The notes beneath the pieces are model-generated. The model saw only the letters and a program-made list of their open reading frames with translations. It was not told the DNA's origin and did not search any database. Shown in pieces: positions 60,601 to 64,000 of a stretch of 64,000 nucleotides of DNA. Each line of letters begins with the position of its first letter. The first letter of the stretch is position 1. A program made the position numbers and the translations under genes. This DNA is from Aradus depressus. Lineage: Eukaryota; Arthropoda; Insecta; Hemiptera; Aradidae. The stretch covers positions 45,794,108-45,858,107 of the forward strand of contig OY759217.1 in NCBI GenBank assembly GCA_963662175.1, written 5' to 3'.

Positions 60601-60939
60601 ACTAATTAATATCCTGTTGCATTCTAATGAAAGAGTGAAGTCAGGTTATCAAAACAAGATTCATGTTATCAGTGTTGTACTGAAGTAAAAATTCATAAAG
60701 GAGAGAATGCTACCAGAATAAAATTAACAAATAATAAATTAAATTTAAAATGTTAATATGCGGGAAAAAATGGAAACACTAAAAAATGCAATGGGCCGCC
60801 TAACAATTTATTTACCCTAACAATATGTGACATAAAATTATAATTATAGTTTTAAAATACCTGCCACGTCTATTAAACTTGGAAGTTTTGTCTTAGGTGA
60901 TGAAAATAATTCAAAGTATTTTATTACTATGTTAGCCAT
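30580..60939 (-). CDS. CRAL-TRIO lipid-transfer protein (gene B), alpha-TTP/clavesin-like, seven exons
   Basis: Predicted cytosolic transfer protein for a hydrophobic ligand. Exons 60939-60861 (tentative), 60257-60163, 48011-47864, 37247-37054, 33773-33663, 31568-31424 and 30629-30580 join in frame to 822 nt, 273 aa plus stop. Residues 28-58 hold the CRAL-TRIO N-terminal helix (MEDEYLLRFLRARNFKLEAA). The lipid-binding domain follows: VSVLPYREQNGRRIMIYKIG, DDLFKATIAILEAGVLEP, GGVCIFDMEGLTMNHAWQIT, IAAIHIVNESWIFEKIFNMF, LFFHGQDMKSLQQHIEPKYL and PEIYGG. The tail is LGYHVDENEENP. Motifs are closer to the alpha-tocopherol-transfer/clavesin consensus than in gene C. The gene covers 30 kb because introns of 12.1 and 10.6 kb are packed with repeats. 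Vitamin E or a retinoid would be guesses; ligand unknown. Confidence 0.9.
31424..31568 (-). CDS. Gene B exon 6
   Basis: It encodes LFFHGQDMKSLQQHIEPKYL, PEIYGGIRPEYGYADWFRSL and TRDQGVVK. Donor is GTAAACAA. It ends in phase 1, at the intron not present in gene C. Confidence 0.94.
31700..32959. other. Gene B intron, no recognised feature
   Basis: Moderately GC-richer patches at 31980-32220 and 32495-32720 contain short frames without any family motif. I make no gene call. Confidence 0.35.
32960..33197 (-). mobile_element. SINE copy, eroded
   Basis: It has 'atgcccgggcttcaactaca', 'ggggtctttaacgagtacct', 'gttctatccgaaggacga' and the head end 'gctaccggcgccctc'. Internal deletions shorten it, and the B-box is lost. 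Confidence 0.8.
33663..33773 (-). CDS. Gene B exon 5
   Basis: 37 codons, TSLAYKIAAIHIVNESWIFE, KIFNMFKPLLGTKYSEL. Acceptor is ttttttag, donor GTGAGTTT. It starts and ends in phase 0. Confidence 0.93.
33855..34078 (-). mobile_element. Second tRNA-derived SINE family
   Basis: Read on the minus strand, the head 'ggggccatggtggccgtgcg' is followed by 'ggctagagcg' (A-box side) and 'tgcgggttcgaatcccgtcc' (B-box). Next come a body with 'cattgacatggctaatatgc' and an A tail (T run 33859-33878 on the plus strand). The long variable-arm-like spacing suggests descent from a Leu/Ser-type tRNA. A decayed relative is at 55500-55625. Confidence 0.7.
34380..34740. other. Gene B intron, no recognised feature
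   Basis: Overlapping frames on both strands (about 60-68 codons) are present, but neither shows splice sites or a known motif. Confidence 0.35.
35107..35418 (-). mobile_element. tRNA-derived SINE, near full length, 11-bp TSD
   Basis: The head on the minus strand is GGGCGCCGGTAGCTCAGTGG (A-box), then 'gagctcaagaacgtgggttc' (B-box). Flanks ATAATAATATA at 35096-35106 and 35419-35429 are identical. It is a good reference copy for the family. Confidence 0.92.
35890..36005. repeat. Copy of the 26378 repeat group
   Basis: 'aaactgaagaaggtgtaatg' is followed by 'accgaaaccggtagtatacg', 'tggattagacaattttttt' and 'ctaagtttgttttatttatt', the same order as at 26480-26575. Confidence 0.6.
36556..36665. 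repeat. Possible transposon end
   Basis: 'gggctgacatacgtcccgtt' followed by 'tttacgggac' and 'gtgtcccgttatcccgtttt' has short self-complementary CCCGT/ACGGG blocks, as DNA transposon ends often do. The partner end was not found. Confidence 0.3.
36746..36930 (-). mobile_element. SINE copy, diverged and 5'-truncated
   Basis: 'gtgaatcatgcctggtttta', 'gggtgatctttaacgagtac' and 'gtaacgccccattcgatgga' are recognisable. The tRNA head is missing. Confidence 0.75.
37054..37247 (-). CDS. Gene B exon 4
   Basis: 194 bp. It encodes KWDPSSMPMDDLFKATIAIL, then GGVCIFDMEGLTMNHAWQIT and PSVVSKVVQMMM. Donor is GTAAATAT, acceptor tgggttag. Confidence 0.94.
37506..38065. mobile_element. Small hAT element, 560 bp, perfect 8-bp TSD
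   Basis: Termini CAGTGCCGGATTAAGCCA and TGGCTAATCCGGCACTG are near-perfect inverted repeats. The target duplication ATAACAAT is identical at 37498-37505 and 38066-38073, the 8-bp length expected for hAT transposases. It holds only the transposase C-terminus. It sits in the intron between gene B exons 4 and 3. Confidence 0.93.
37609..37833 (-). pseudogene. hAT transposase C-terminal remnant
   Basis: The 74-codon frame contains SLTAVANVLFSTLKRIKNEL, RNTMGQERLNHLTLMNIEHD, which is the hAT dimerisation domain pattern (S..FS.LK.IKN.LR.TM.QERL..L.L..IE). The catalytic part and zinc finger are absent, so it cannot be an active transposase. Confidence 0.8.
38517..38915. mobile_element. Foldback MITE, about 140-bp arms
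   Basis: The left arm ('gagtgtaaagtaagttttta', 'gtgacgtggctcattatagg', 'tatatcaaccacgc') is inverted in the right arm ('gcgtggttgatataagaaac', 'tgggccacatcac', 'acttactttacaccctcata'). No ORF of interest. The element edge near 38900 carries 'gttaacgtttcgccattaaa', which recurs inverted at 45985-46016. Confidence 0.8.
38952..39230 (-). mobile_element. SINE copy, head truncated
   Basis: A clear body from 'gttttatgactcatgcacgg' to 'cagataaaatagactaaggg'; the A- and B-box region is missing. It is well preserved elsewhere. Confidence 0.88.
39360..39830. repeat. Dispersed repeat R copy
   Basis: It shares 'gcgaaaaactgtttttcata', 'gatttttgattaggtcataa', 'tgtactaaggcctcgaagta' and 'cagccaaaatctaatgagat' with 17800-17990. 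It extends further, through 'agagcgctcataactttcca' and 'aaacagacatcattgcgaaa'. Confidence 0.55.
40117..40473. mobile_element. pogo/Tigger-type MITE, 357 bp
   Basis: Termini CAGTAGAGTCCCGCTAATCC and the reverse complement ending GCGGGACTCTACTG are flanked by TA on each side (40115-40116, 40474-40475). Ends beginning CAGTAGAGTC with TAATCCG are a familiar pogo/Tigger pattern. No transposase. Confidence 0.92.
40940..41229 (-). mobile_element. SINE copy, near full length
   Basis: The head on the minus strand is GGCGTCGGTAGCTCAGTGGT with the B-box GGTTCGTAACC. The 3' part is 'catgcccgggctttaactac' on the plus strand. A short internal deletion removes the middle of the body. Confidence 0.88.
41719..41985. 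repeat. Tandem duplication of 136 bp
   Basis: 'gaaataattaagtccctaag' starts at 41719 and again at 41855. The units differ at only a few positions (for example 'acatttaatacattc' against 'acatataatacatcc') through 'aatgatataagtag'. No known element ends bound it. Confidence 0.93.
41990..42640. other. Gene B intron, no recognised feature
   Basis: It includes a GC-moderate stretch at 42010-42350 without an open frame that shows a motif, and a T run near 42410. Confidence 0.35.
42640..42850. repeat. Dispersed repeat R, partial copy
   Basis: It shares 'cttacgtacaaaatattatc', 'atcagatcaagttaggacaa' and a tail of 'acaaacaacagaaaacatta' type with the 18000-18560 and 39360-39830 copies. It is much decayed. 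Confidence 0.35.
42990..43130 (+). mobile_element. SINE fragment, decayed
   Basis: 'ctgggaggtaagtaaacctt', 'ggagcctgtgccatgtcaag' and 'gtaggcaaaatttatgagtc' follow SINE body order, with many changes. Confidence 0.55.
44280..44690 (-). mobile_element. Two adjacent SINE fragments
   Basis: 44280-44363 and 44456-44690 both contain 'tatcgc(c)tactaccagag'-type 3' blocks followed by 'gggaatcctaaattttgcct' or 'gggagtcctaaattttgcct'. Each is followed by 'gtggtcttcttttttg', so the two share an internal junction and look like a duplicated, deleted copy. Confidence 0.75.
44691..45260 (+). mobile_element. Helitron-like repeat copy
   Basis: 'gtgtgtatgtgcacacgata', 'tatgtgtatccagaaccc', 'tgattttcagtcaaatcaat' and 'gctggggaagtacattactg' match the family from near the 5' end to near the 3' end. 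Confidence 0.7.
46196..46321 (-). mobile_element. SINE head fragment
   Basis: It contains the complete tRNA-like head: A-box TAGCTCAGTGGTATGCG and B-box GGTTTCGAAACCC-like, followed by the start of the body. The rest of the body is missing. Confidence 0.88.
46335..46500. repeat. Copy of the 4681-4812 repeat group
   Basis: 'gaagtactttcggtattgcg' faces 'aataccgaaagtactccc', followed by 'gtgaaatagacaatattttt' and 'acatacgttttct', as at 4681-4812. Confidence 0.7.
47120..47640 (-). mobile_element. Helitron-like repeat copy
   Basis: The reverse complement of the family: 'attccccagaaagaattcat', 'gctccccctccaaacctagt', 'gattttc'-type, 'gtcggaaaacatgaaattcc' and 'gttgaaaactccgcatcaaa'. It lies about 220 bp from gene B exon 3. 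Confidence 0.7.
47864..48011 (-). CDS. Gene B exon 3
   Basis: It encodes LRNYGEFREENHDYYDVNPL, then DIVSVLPYREQNGRRIMIYKIG. Acceptor is ttgttacag, donor GTAAGTAA. Length is 148 bp, phase 0 to 1. Confidence 0.94.
48012..49295. other. Gene B intron, no recognised feature
   Basis: Mixed AT-rich sequence. I see no exon bounded by splice sites and no repeat that I can name. Confidence 0.35.
49296..49440 (+). mobile_element. SINE 3' fragment
   Basis: 'gcaggtactcgtcaatgtga', 'atagtagagtcgggctcatg' and 'gtagtaggtgatatgacctc', ending with 'ttaaagccggacaataact'. Confidence 0.8.
49500..49973 (+). mobile_element. Possible Helitron-like element 3' end
   Basis: It ends CCCGGGCAACGCCGTGTATT followed by ACCGCTAGT, a hairpin-like GC motif close to CTAG(T), the classic ending of Helitron-type non-autonomous elements. 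The 5' boundary is not clear; two 'taccccacccacgcaccc' type blocks near 49590 and 49730 hint at internal duplication. Confidence 0.5.
50211..50352. repeat. Tandem repeat, about 35 bp, four units
   Basis: 'tgcccaataaagagtggcca' followed by 'caaaaaa' and 'tatata' recurs four times with small changes. It is too degenerate and too short in spacer terms to be anything but a minisatellite. Confidence 0.9.
50353..51330. other. Gene B intron with one small membrane-protein-like frame
   Basis: At 51095-50955 on the minus strand a frame from the ATG of MFRIWVAACSVILLDLLILV runs through a charged tail (LRSDEIRKQKEATRRLHCKT) to a stop. It looks like one hydrophobic helix plus a basic tail. There is no splice, homology or promoter evidence. 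Confidence 0.3.
51331..51399. repeat. 23-bp tandem repeat, three units
   Basis: 'gtcaccactcaagtccgcc' type units occur three times with a few changes. Confidence 0.88.
51467..51735. mobile_element. Two SINE pieces in inverted order
   Basis: A minus-strand 3' tip (51467-51527, 'attatgactcatgtccaggc', 'cctactacca') abuts a plus-strand copy (51528-51735, from 'ctgggaggtg' to 'cccgggtatgagtcagaata'). Both 3' ends therefore face outward as an imperfect inverted repeat. Confidence 0.8.
51740..52640. other. Gene B intron, repeat traces
   Basis: 52135-52200 shares 'gaaatattgtctattccaca' with the 4681/26378 repeat group. A short GA run lies at 52466-52480. No exon was recognised. Confidence 0.4.
52641..53090. 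other. GC-richer patch of unknown origin
   Basis: Several overlapping frames of 60-144 codons on both strands reflect higher GC, not clear coding. The minus strand has a K/R-rich stretch (DMGRPDKTKKKKVHIR) and an acidic stretch (LRAEEEEGDPDWDS) separated by stops, as a decayed retrocopy might. I do not call a gene. Confidence 0.35.
53091..54414. other. Gene B intron, no recognised feature
   Basis: No exon-like stretch with splice sites. A run of A at 53846-53857 and T at 53780-53787 only. Confidence 0.35.
54415..54870 (-). mobile_element. Helitron-like repeat copy
   Basis: The reverse complement of the family: 'tggctatgtacttccccatc', 'tcgctctccctccaaatcca', 'tttggtcgatttggctgaaa', 'atcaataggtatcgtcctta', 'ggaaaacaagatattccgag'. 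Confidence 0.7.
54871..56090. other. Gene B intron with a decayed second-family SINE
   Basis: 55500-55625 ('ttgtttgtcttgtgaacttg', 'cacattagccac', 'aaatccatggccgcaag', 'ccacggccaccg') resembles the SINE at 33855-34078 on the minus strand, but the B-box is lost. The rest is unrecognised. Confidence 0.4.
56092..56161 (-). mobile_element. SINE tRNA head only
   Basis: Only the promoter head remains: B-box GGGTTCGAAACCC-like and A-box GTAGCTCAGAGGCAACG, ending in 'ggcgccctc' on the plus strand. Confidence 0.85.
56472..56529. repeat. Perfect 58-bp palindrome
   Basis: The 29 bases from 56472 ('acagatctcatctcaaaatt' onward) are followed immediately by their exact reverse complement, with no spacer and no mismatch. 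DNA on both sides is unrelated. Confidence 0.97.
56820..57165 (-). mobile_element. Helitron-like repeat copy
   Basis: Reverse-complement order: 'ggctatgtacttctccagta', 'cgctctccctccaaagccaa', 'attctttcgatagttattgt' and 'ggtcggaaaacatgaaatcc'. A block in the middle is missing compared with 57985-58725. Confidence 0.7.
57166..57984. other. Gene B intron, no recognised feature
   Basis: No exon or named repeat was found. Confidence 0.35.
57985..58725 (+). mobile_element. Helitron-like non-autonomous element, most complete copy
   Basis: It opens 'attaataaagcgaaaagtcg' and 'gtgtgtccgcggctctgttt', and contains repeated blocks 'tatcgacacgaaattgtata' and 'taataactgccg'. It ends 'ccccgagcaacgccgg' followed by 'acaaactcctagttt'. 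A GC hairpin-like motif a few bases before CTAGT is the 3' hallmark of Helitron-type elements. There is no coding sequence, so it depends on an autonomous partner elsewhere. No TSD is expected for this class and none was seen. Confidence 0.7.
58726..59494. other. Gene B intron, no recognised feature
   Basis: No exon with splice sites was found; short frames only. Confidence 0.35.
59495..60085 (+). mobile_element. Helitron-like repeat copy
   Basis: 'acttcccgagggggttatgt', 'aattttcatcggaatgtcat', 'gatgacacgataactcccga', 'cgtgtatctagaaccccat' and 'gtcgaagaaaagagaagagg' follow the family order. It ends about 80 bp before gene B exon 2. Confidence 0.65.
60163..60257 (-). CDS. Gene B exon 2 (CRAL-TRIO N-terminal helix)
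   Basis: Acceptor is ttttttacag, donor GTGAGTTA. It encodes ERGDVEPLRMEDEYLLRFLR and ARNFKLEAAYRL, a textbook CRAL-TRIO-N motif. Length is 95 bp, ending in phase 0. Confidence 0.93.
60861..60939 (-). CDS. Gene B first coding exon (tentative)
   Basis: ATG at 60939 opens 26 codons (MANIVIKYFELFSSPKTKLP, then SLIDVA) and ends in phase 1 at GCAG|GTATTT. The next exon needs phase 1, and gene C exon 1 (73 bp, 24 codons, phase 1) has the same design. There is no motif to test, so a different first exon above 61000 is possible. Confidence 0.5.
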
Positions 60940-61862
60940 TATTTCTTTACATAAAATAAATAAATAGAAGTACGTATATCAATGAGTAGCAAGTTACTTC
61001 CAATCAAAACACATCTAGTCCTTTGAATTGTGAGAAGTTACCTTCGATGCATGCGATATGTTTGGAAAAATGCAAAGAATTGGTCATATTAGTGATTTTG
61101 GAATGACAAAAACAGTTGACGAAATTTGAAAATATTGAATATAACTGCCCTCTTCTATAGTCTATGAAAATTTTACTAAATCTTTTGAGTTAGGTACCGT
61201 CAAAATAATTTGAGTAAAACTTATAAAATGTTCATTGTACAGGGAGCAAACATTTCGAAAATTGTTCCAACCGTTTTCTCTGAGCCACCCACCATGTATA
61301 AATGAGCGGTGCTTTTGTTATAGAAAGTACTTATGCAAGAAAAATTCTAATTTAATGTGTATAACAAAATCAAGTGTTGACCAATTAATATTTTTACTAG
61401 TGTGTATGTAGGCAATAATGATTATTTTTTAATATTATGTTATAAGACAGTTCCTTAAAATATTAAAATTGCAAAGTTTCAAACCTGAATATCTTAAAAT
61501 ACCTCTGGGCCAGACATAAACTTGCCATTTCAAAGCGACAATATCCTTAAATATTTTTTTTGATTTTGTTGTAAATCTTATTTTAGTGTTAAGCAGAAAA
61601 AAAAAAAAAAAAAAAAAAATCTAATTAGAGTGTTAGTTATTTACTTGAAATGACATTTACTGTTCATTGTTATTACACTTTTAGTTGCGCTAATTAAGTT
61701 TCTGCAATAAAAATACACAAGTAGGTTTCATAAACGGTTACTCAACCTTTCCTTTCTTAATTAAAACTATTGTGAAAGTACGTTTACCATTGTCACCTAT
61801 TATTAAAAAGTAATTATACAAGGTATAATAATAAAAATGTTCACTAATACCACTGAGAATTT
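60940..61862. other. Upstream of the tentative gene B start
   Basis: AT-rich. The promoter would lie here if the 60939 start is right. A run of about 22 A lies at 61597-61619. No core promoter motif is convincing. Confidence 0.4.
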
Positions 61863-61874
61863 AAGTTTTAGAAT

Positions 61875-62108
61875 CACGCCAATCCACTTATTCTCCAATT
61901 ATCCACGAACACTCTCCCCACAAACCCACCAAGACGTCTAAAGCGGGCATGGCAGAGGGACCTGCTCCAGGACTAGCCTGGACTCCTCTTCGGTCACGTA
62001 CCTCAGCAGTACAGCGACACACTTGCCACAGCACATCATCACGATCACTAGTGACAAATGTTGTCGTTGTGAATATGTAAATAAATAAAAAAAAAAAAAA
62101 AAGAAAAA
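61875..62108 (+). mobile_element. 5'-truncated Jockey-like LINE, 3' end, 12-bp TSD
   Basis: Plus-strand sequence encodes [21 protein letters not shown] text, matching the extreme C-terminus of ORF2 at 8209-10917 ([18 protein letters not shown]). It has a short 3' UTR ('gtaaataaataaaa') and a poly(A) tail. Flanks AAGTTTTAGAAT at 61863-61874 and 62109-62120 are identical. Orientation is opposite to the other two copies. Confidence 0.88.
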
Positions 62109-62120
62109 AAGTTTTAGAAT

Positions 62121-62383
62121 ACTCAGTAAGGCGTGTTCCAGTATTCAACGGTGGGTTCAGAGGATTATAACCTAAGGAGAGAAATATTAATGGAGACACT
62201 CAAATATTAATGTTTTTGAAATAACTATATACTGAATACTAATGTATTATTATTTTTTCGTTCAGTATCGACCGCCCGGGTCATTAGAAAGGTTTGATGC
62301 AGACGATTGTATGTTCCTGATCATCTTCGTTTCATGCTTCACTTTTTAGCAGCTATCAACTCTTCCATTTTTCGCCATATTTT
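62121..62383. other. Short spacer between two insertions
   Basis: No recognised feature; it lies between the LINE and hAT insertions. Confidence 0.4.
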
Positions 62384-62391
62384 GGCTATTT

Positions 62392-63176
62392 CAGGCCCGT
62401 GCGCAGCAATCAATTAAGGGGGGGGGGTTTTGAAATAAAAGTTTTTTTTCAATAATATGTAAAAACATACAAACTGTTATTTTATTTTTTAAAGACGTTT
62501 GCATGTAAAAACTTCATATTTATTTCTCATTACTTAACAGATTAATTCTTCGAGGTAACGAAAAAAATTCTTCCAGAATTTTTTGCACATTTATCTCCAT
62601 TTCACGGTGTATATTGAGGGAGGCTAAGCCGTTGAGCCGATCTTCAGACATTGTCGATCTAATGTACGTTTTCAGACGACGCAATGTTGAAAAGGAGCGT
62701 TCATTTTTCGCTGTCGTCACGGGTAAAATGGCCATAATGCGAAGCATTTGGTGTACGTTCGGGAACGCGTCTGCATTGCAAATTTCAAGGGCTTCGAGAG
62801 AATTTTTGATGTCCTTTTCAATAATGCGTCGTCTCCAGAGTATGACTTCATTCACCCATGCGTCACGCGAATCATCGTGCAAAATTGAAGAGTAGGGTTC
62901 GAATAATTTTTCACATGACTCTTCATCAAATTTTTTCATTTTGTTCGGAAAAAGGCAAGCGAAATTCGATAAAATATTGCGATGATTCAGAAACCGGTCC
63001 TGTAAATGTGTCACAATGTTAACTGTACAGTTAATTTAAGAATCCAAAATATAACTTTTGAAAATACATGAAATTTTCGTGGAAAAAAACTTTAATGATG
63101 ATAGTCATAAAGTACAAGAGAGTCCTAATGGGGGGGGGTTCGAACCCCCAAAACCCCCCCCTTGCGCACGGGCCTG
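62392..63176. mobile_element. Small hAT element, 785 bp, perfect 8-bp TSD
   Basis: Termini CAGGCCCGTGCGCA and TGCGCACGGGCCTG are exact 14-bp inverted repeats. The target duplication GGCTATTT is identical at 62384-62391 and 63177-63184. Subterminal G/C runs near both ends ('ttaagggggggggg', 'cccccccccttgcgc') are part of the element. It carries one ORF on the minus strand. Confidence 0.96.
62520..63014 (-). pseudogene. hAT transposase C-terminal ORF, 164 aa
   Basis: An uninterrupted frame fills two thirds of the element. Residues from about 95 to 140 contain LPVTTAKNERSFSTLRRLKT, YIRSTMSEDRLNGLASLNIH, the hAT-family dimerisation domain. The N-terminal zinc finger and the catalytic DDE region are missing, so it cannot mobilise DNA by itself. 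It could still dimerise with a full transposase, as truncated transposase forms of other families do; that is an inference. The frame has no stop despite truncation. Confidence 0.85.
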
Positions 63177-63184
63177 GGCTATTT

Positions 63185-64000
63185 ACATTTGCAATAATCT
63201 CGATAAAATGCGATAGATTCCTACTCGTCGTTAAATTTTTCTATTTTTTTGAACTTGTTCTGTAAGAATGTAATTTCCTTCCATACATCTTTACAGTTCC
63301 AAAATCGTTTTAAAAACGTTATATCCTAATAGTGGGAAGTAGTTTTATCTATTTAAACAAAATCCTATAATTTTCTTTTTCAATAATTCTTTTCCTTTAT
63401 TGGTAGTAAACGCTTCTCATAGTTATTTGTTAAATGTTCATATTGGCACAACAATGGCTTCTCACAAATTTACAATATCACAAATGTTTTGAGCTGGGAA
63501 AACTTATATTTCTAGATCCGGCCTCTTCTGTTTCTAAATAATGGTTACTGCCAAGGATACGAGGTCTAGTAATTTTTGTAGATTAAAATCTGTTTCTATT
63601 TTAGTATTCATATTATAGAGGTCTTGGTCGCACACGTGCTTAGTTACATCCTTGAACACGTGGCACGCAACCAAGAAAAAATATTTAAAAAAACAAAAAA
63701 ATGAACTTATTAACGTGACCCTGTTGAGTAAACAAAGTCACAGTCAGAAATTGTCTGGGTAAATCATGAAATTCTGAATAATTAGTAAAAAAAAAAAATG
63801 GTTCTTAAGTATGGGGTTTCCACATATGAACACTCAAAAAATCACCGCATCTAGGTACTATAGGTAGACCAAAAAATCTGATTTAAAAAAAATAAATAAG
63901 AATACAATTTTTCACAAGCGAAATTTTCCTTAACCCTGGAGCGGTCTAAATATCTCACAGATAATATTTTTGGCTTTATGATTATTAAAACTTAAACGGG
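63185..64000. other. Right edge, no recognised feature
   Basis: Moderately AT-rich sequence upstream of gene B. I found no exon or repeat that I can name. Confidence 0.35.

Noticed and set aside
62614..62895. 93-codon plus-strand frame in the hAT element
   Set aside because: It is the reverse strand of the 164-aa hAT transposase fragment.

Overview
The window is AT-rich animal nuclear DNA, most likely from an arthropod. Short exons with GT-AG introns are scattered among many transposon-derived repeats. I cannot name the species. No bacterial-type operon, rRNA, CRISPR array or bona fide tRNA gene is visible.

Three host genes can be reassembled exon by exon, all on the minus strand. (A) At 251-14438 there are nine contiguous exons of an SLC23 nucleobase/ascorbate transporter. 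Its first coding exon(s) were not found and its 3' exons lie beyond the left edge. (C) At 22258-26988 there is a complete six-exon CRAL-TRIO lipid-transfer protein of 265 aa. (B) At 30580-60939 there is a second CRAL-TRIO protein of the alpha-tocopherol-transfer/clavesin type, about 273 aa in seven exons spread over 30 kb. Its first exon is tentative. B and C share intron positions and phases, except for one additional intron at the 3' end of B, so they are tandem paralogues. All junctions I list keep the reading frame.

The rest is repeats. A Jockey-like LINE has an intact 902-aa endonuclease/reverse transcriptase ORF (8040-11471), and two short 5'-truncated relatives lie at 1347-1875 and 61875-62108. 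All three have target-site duplications. A second LINE group leaves 3' fragments at about 2005-2320, 3426-4200 and 7100-7320. A tRNA-derived SINE family has about 18 full or partial copies, and a second tRNA-like SINE is at 33855-34078. Two small hAT elements (37506-38065 and 62392-63176) have perfect 8-bp duplications and keep only the C-terminal part of a transposase. There are also two pogo/Tigger-type elements, a TA-flanked foldback MITE, other large foldbacks, a dispersed Helitron-like family, tandem repeats and a perfect 58-bp palindrome.

Several insertions are nested (LINE in Helitron-like, SINE in foldback), so part of the insertion history can be ordered. I found no clear new multi-gene system. 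The best leads are the unusual motif residues of the SLC23 protein, the divergent CRAL-TRIO pair, and the young-looking LINE, SINE and hAT insertions.
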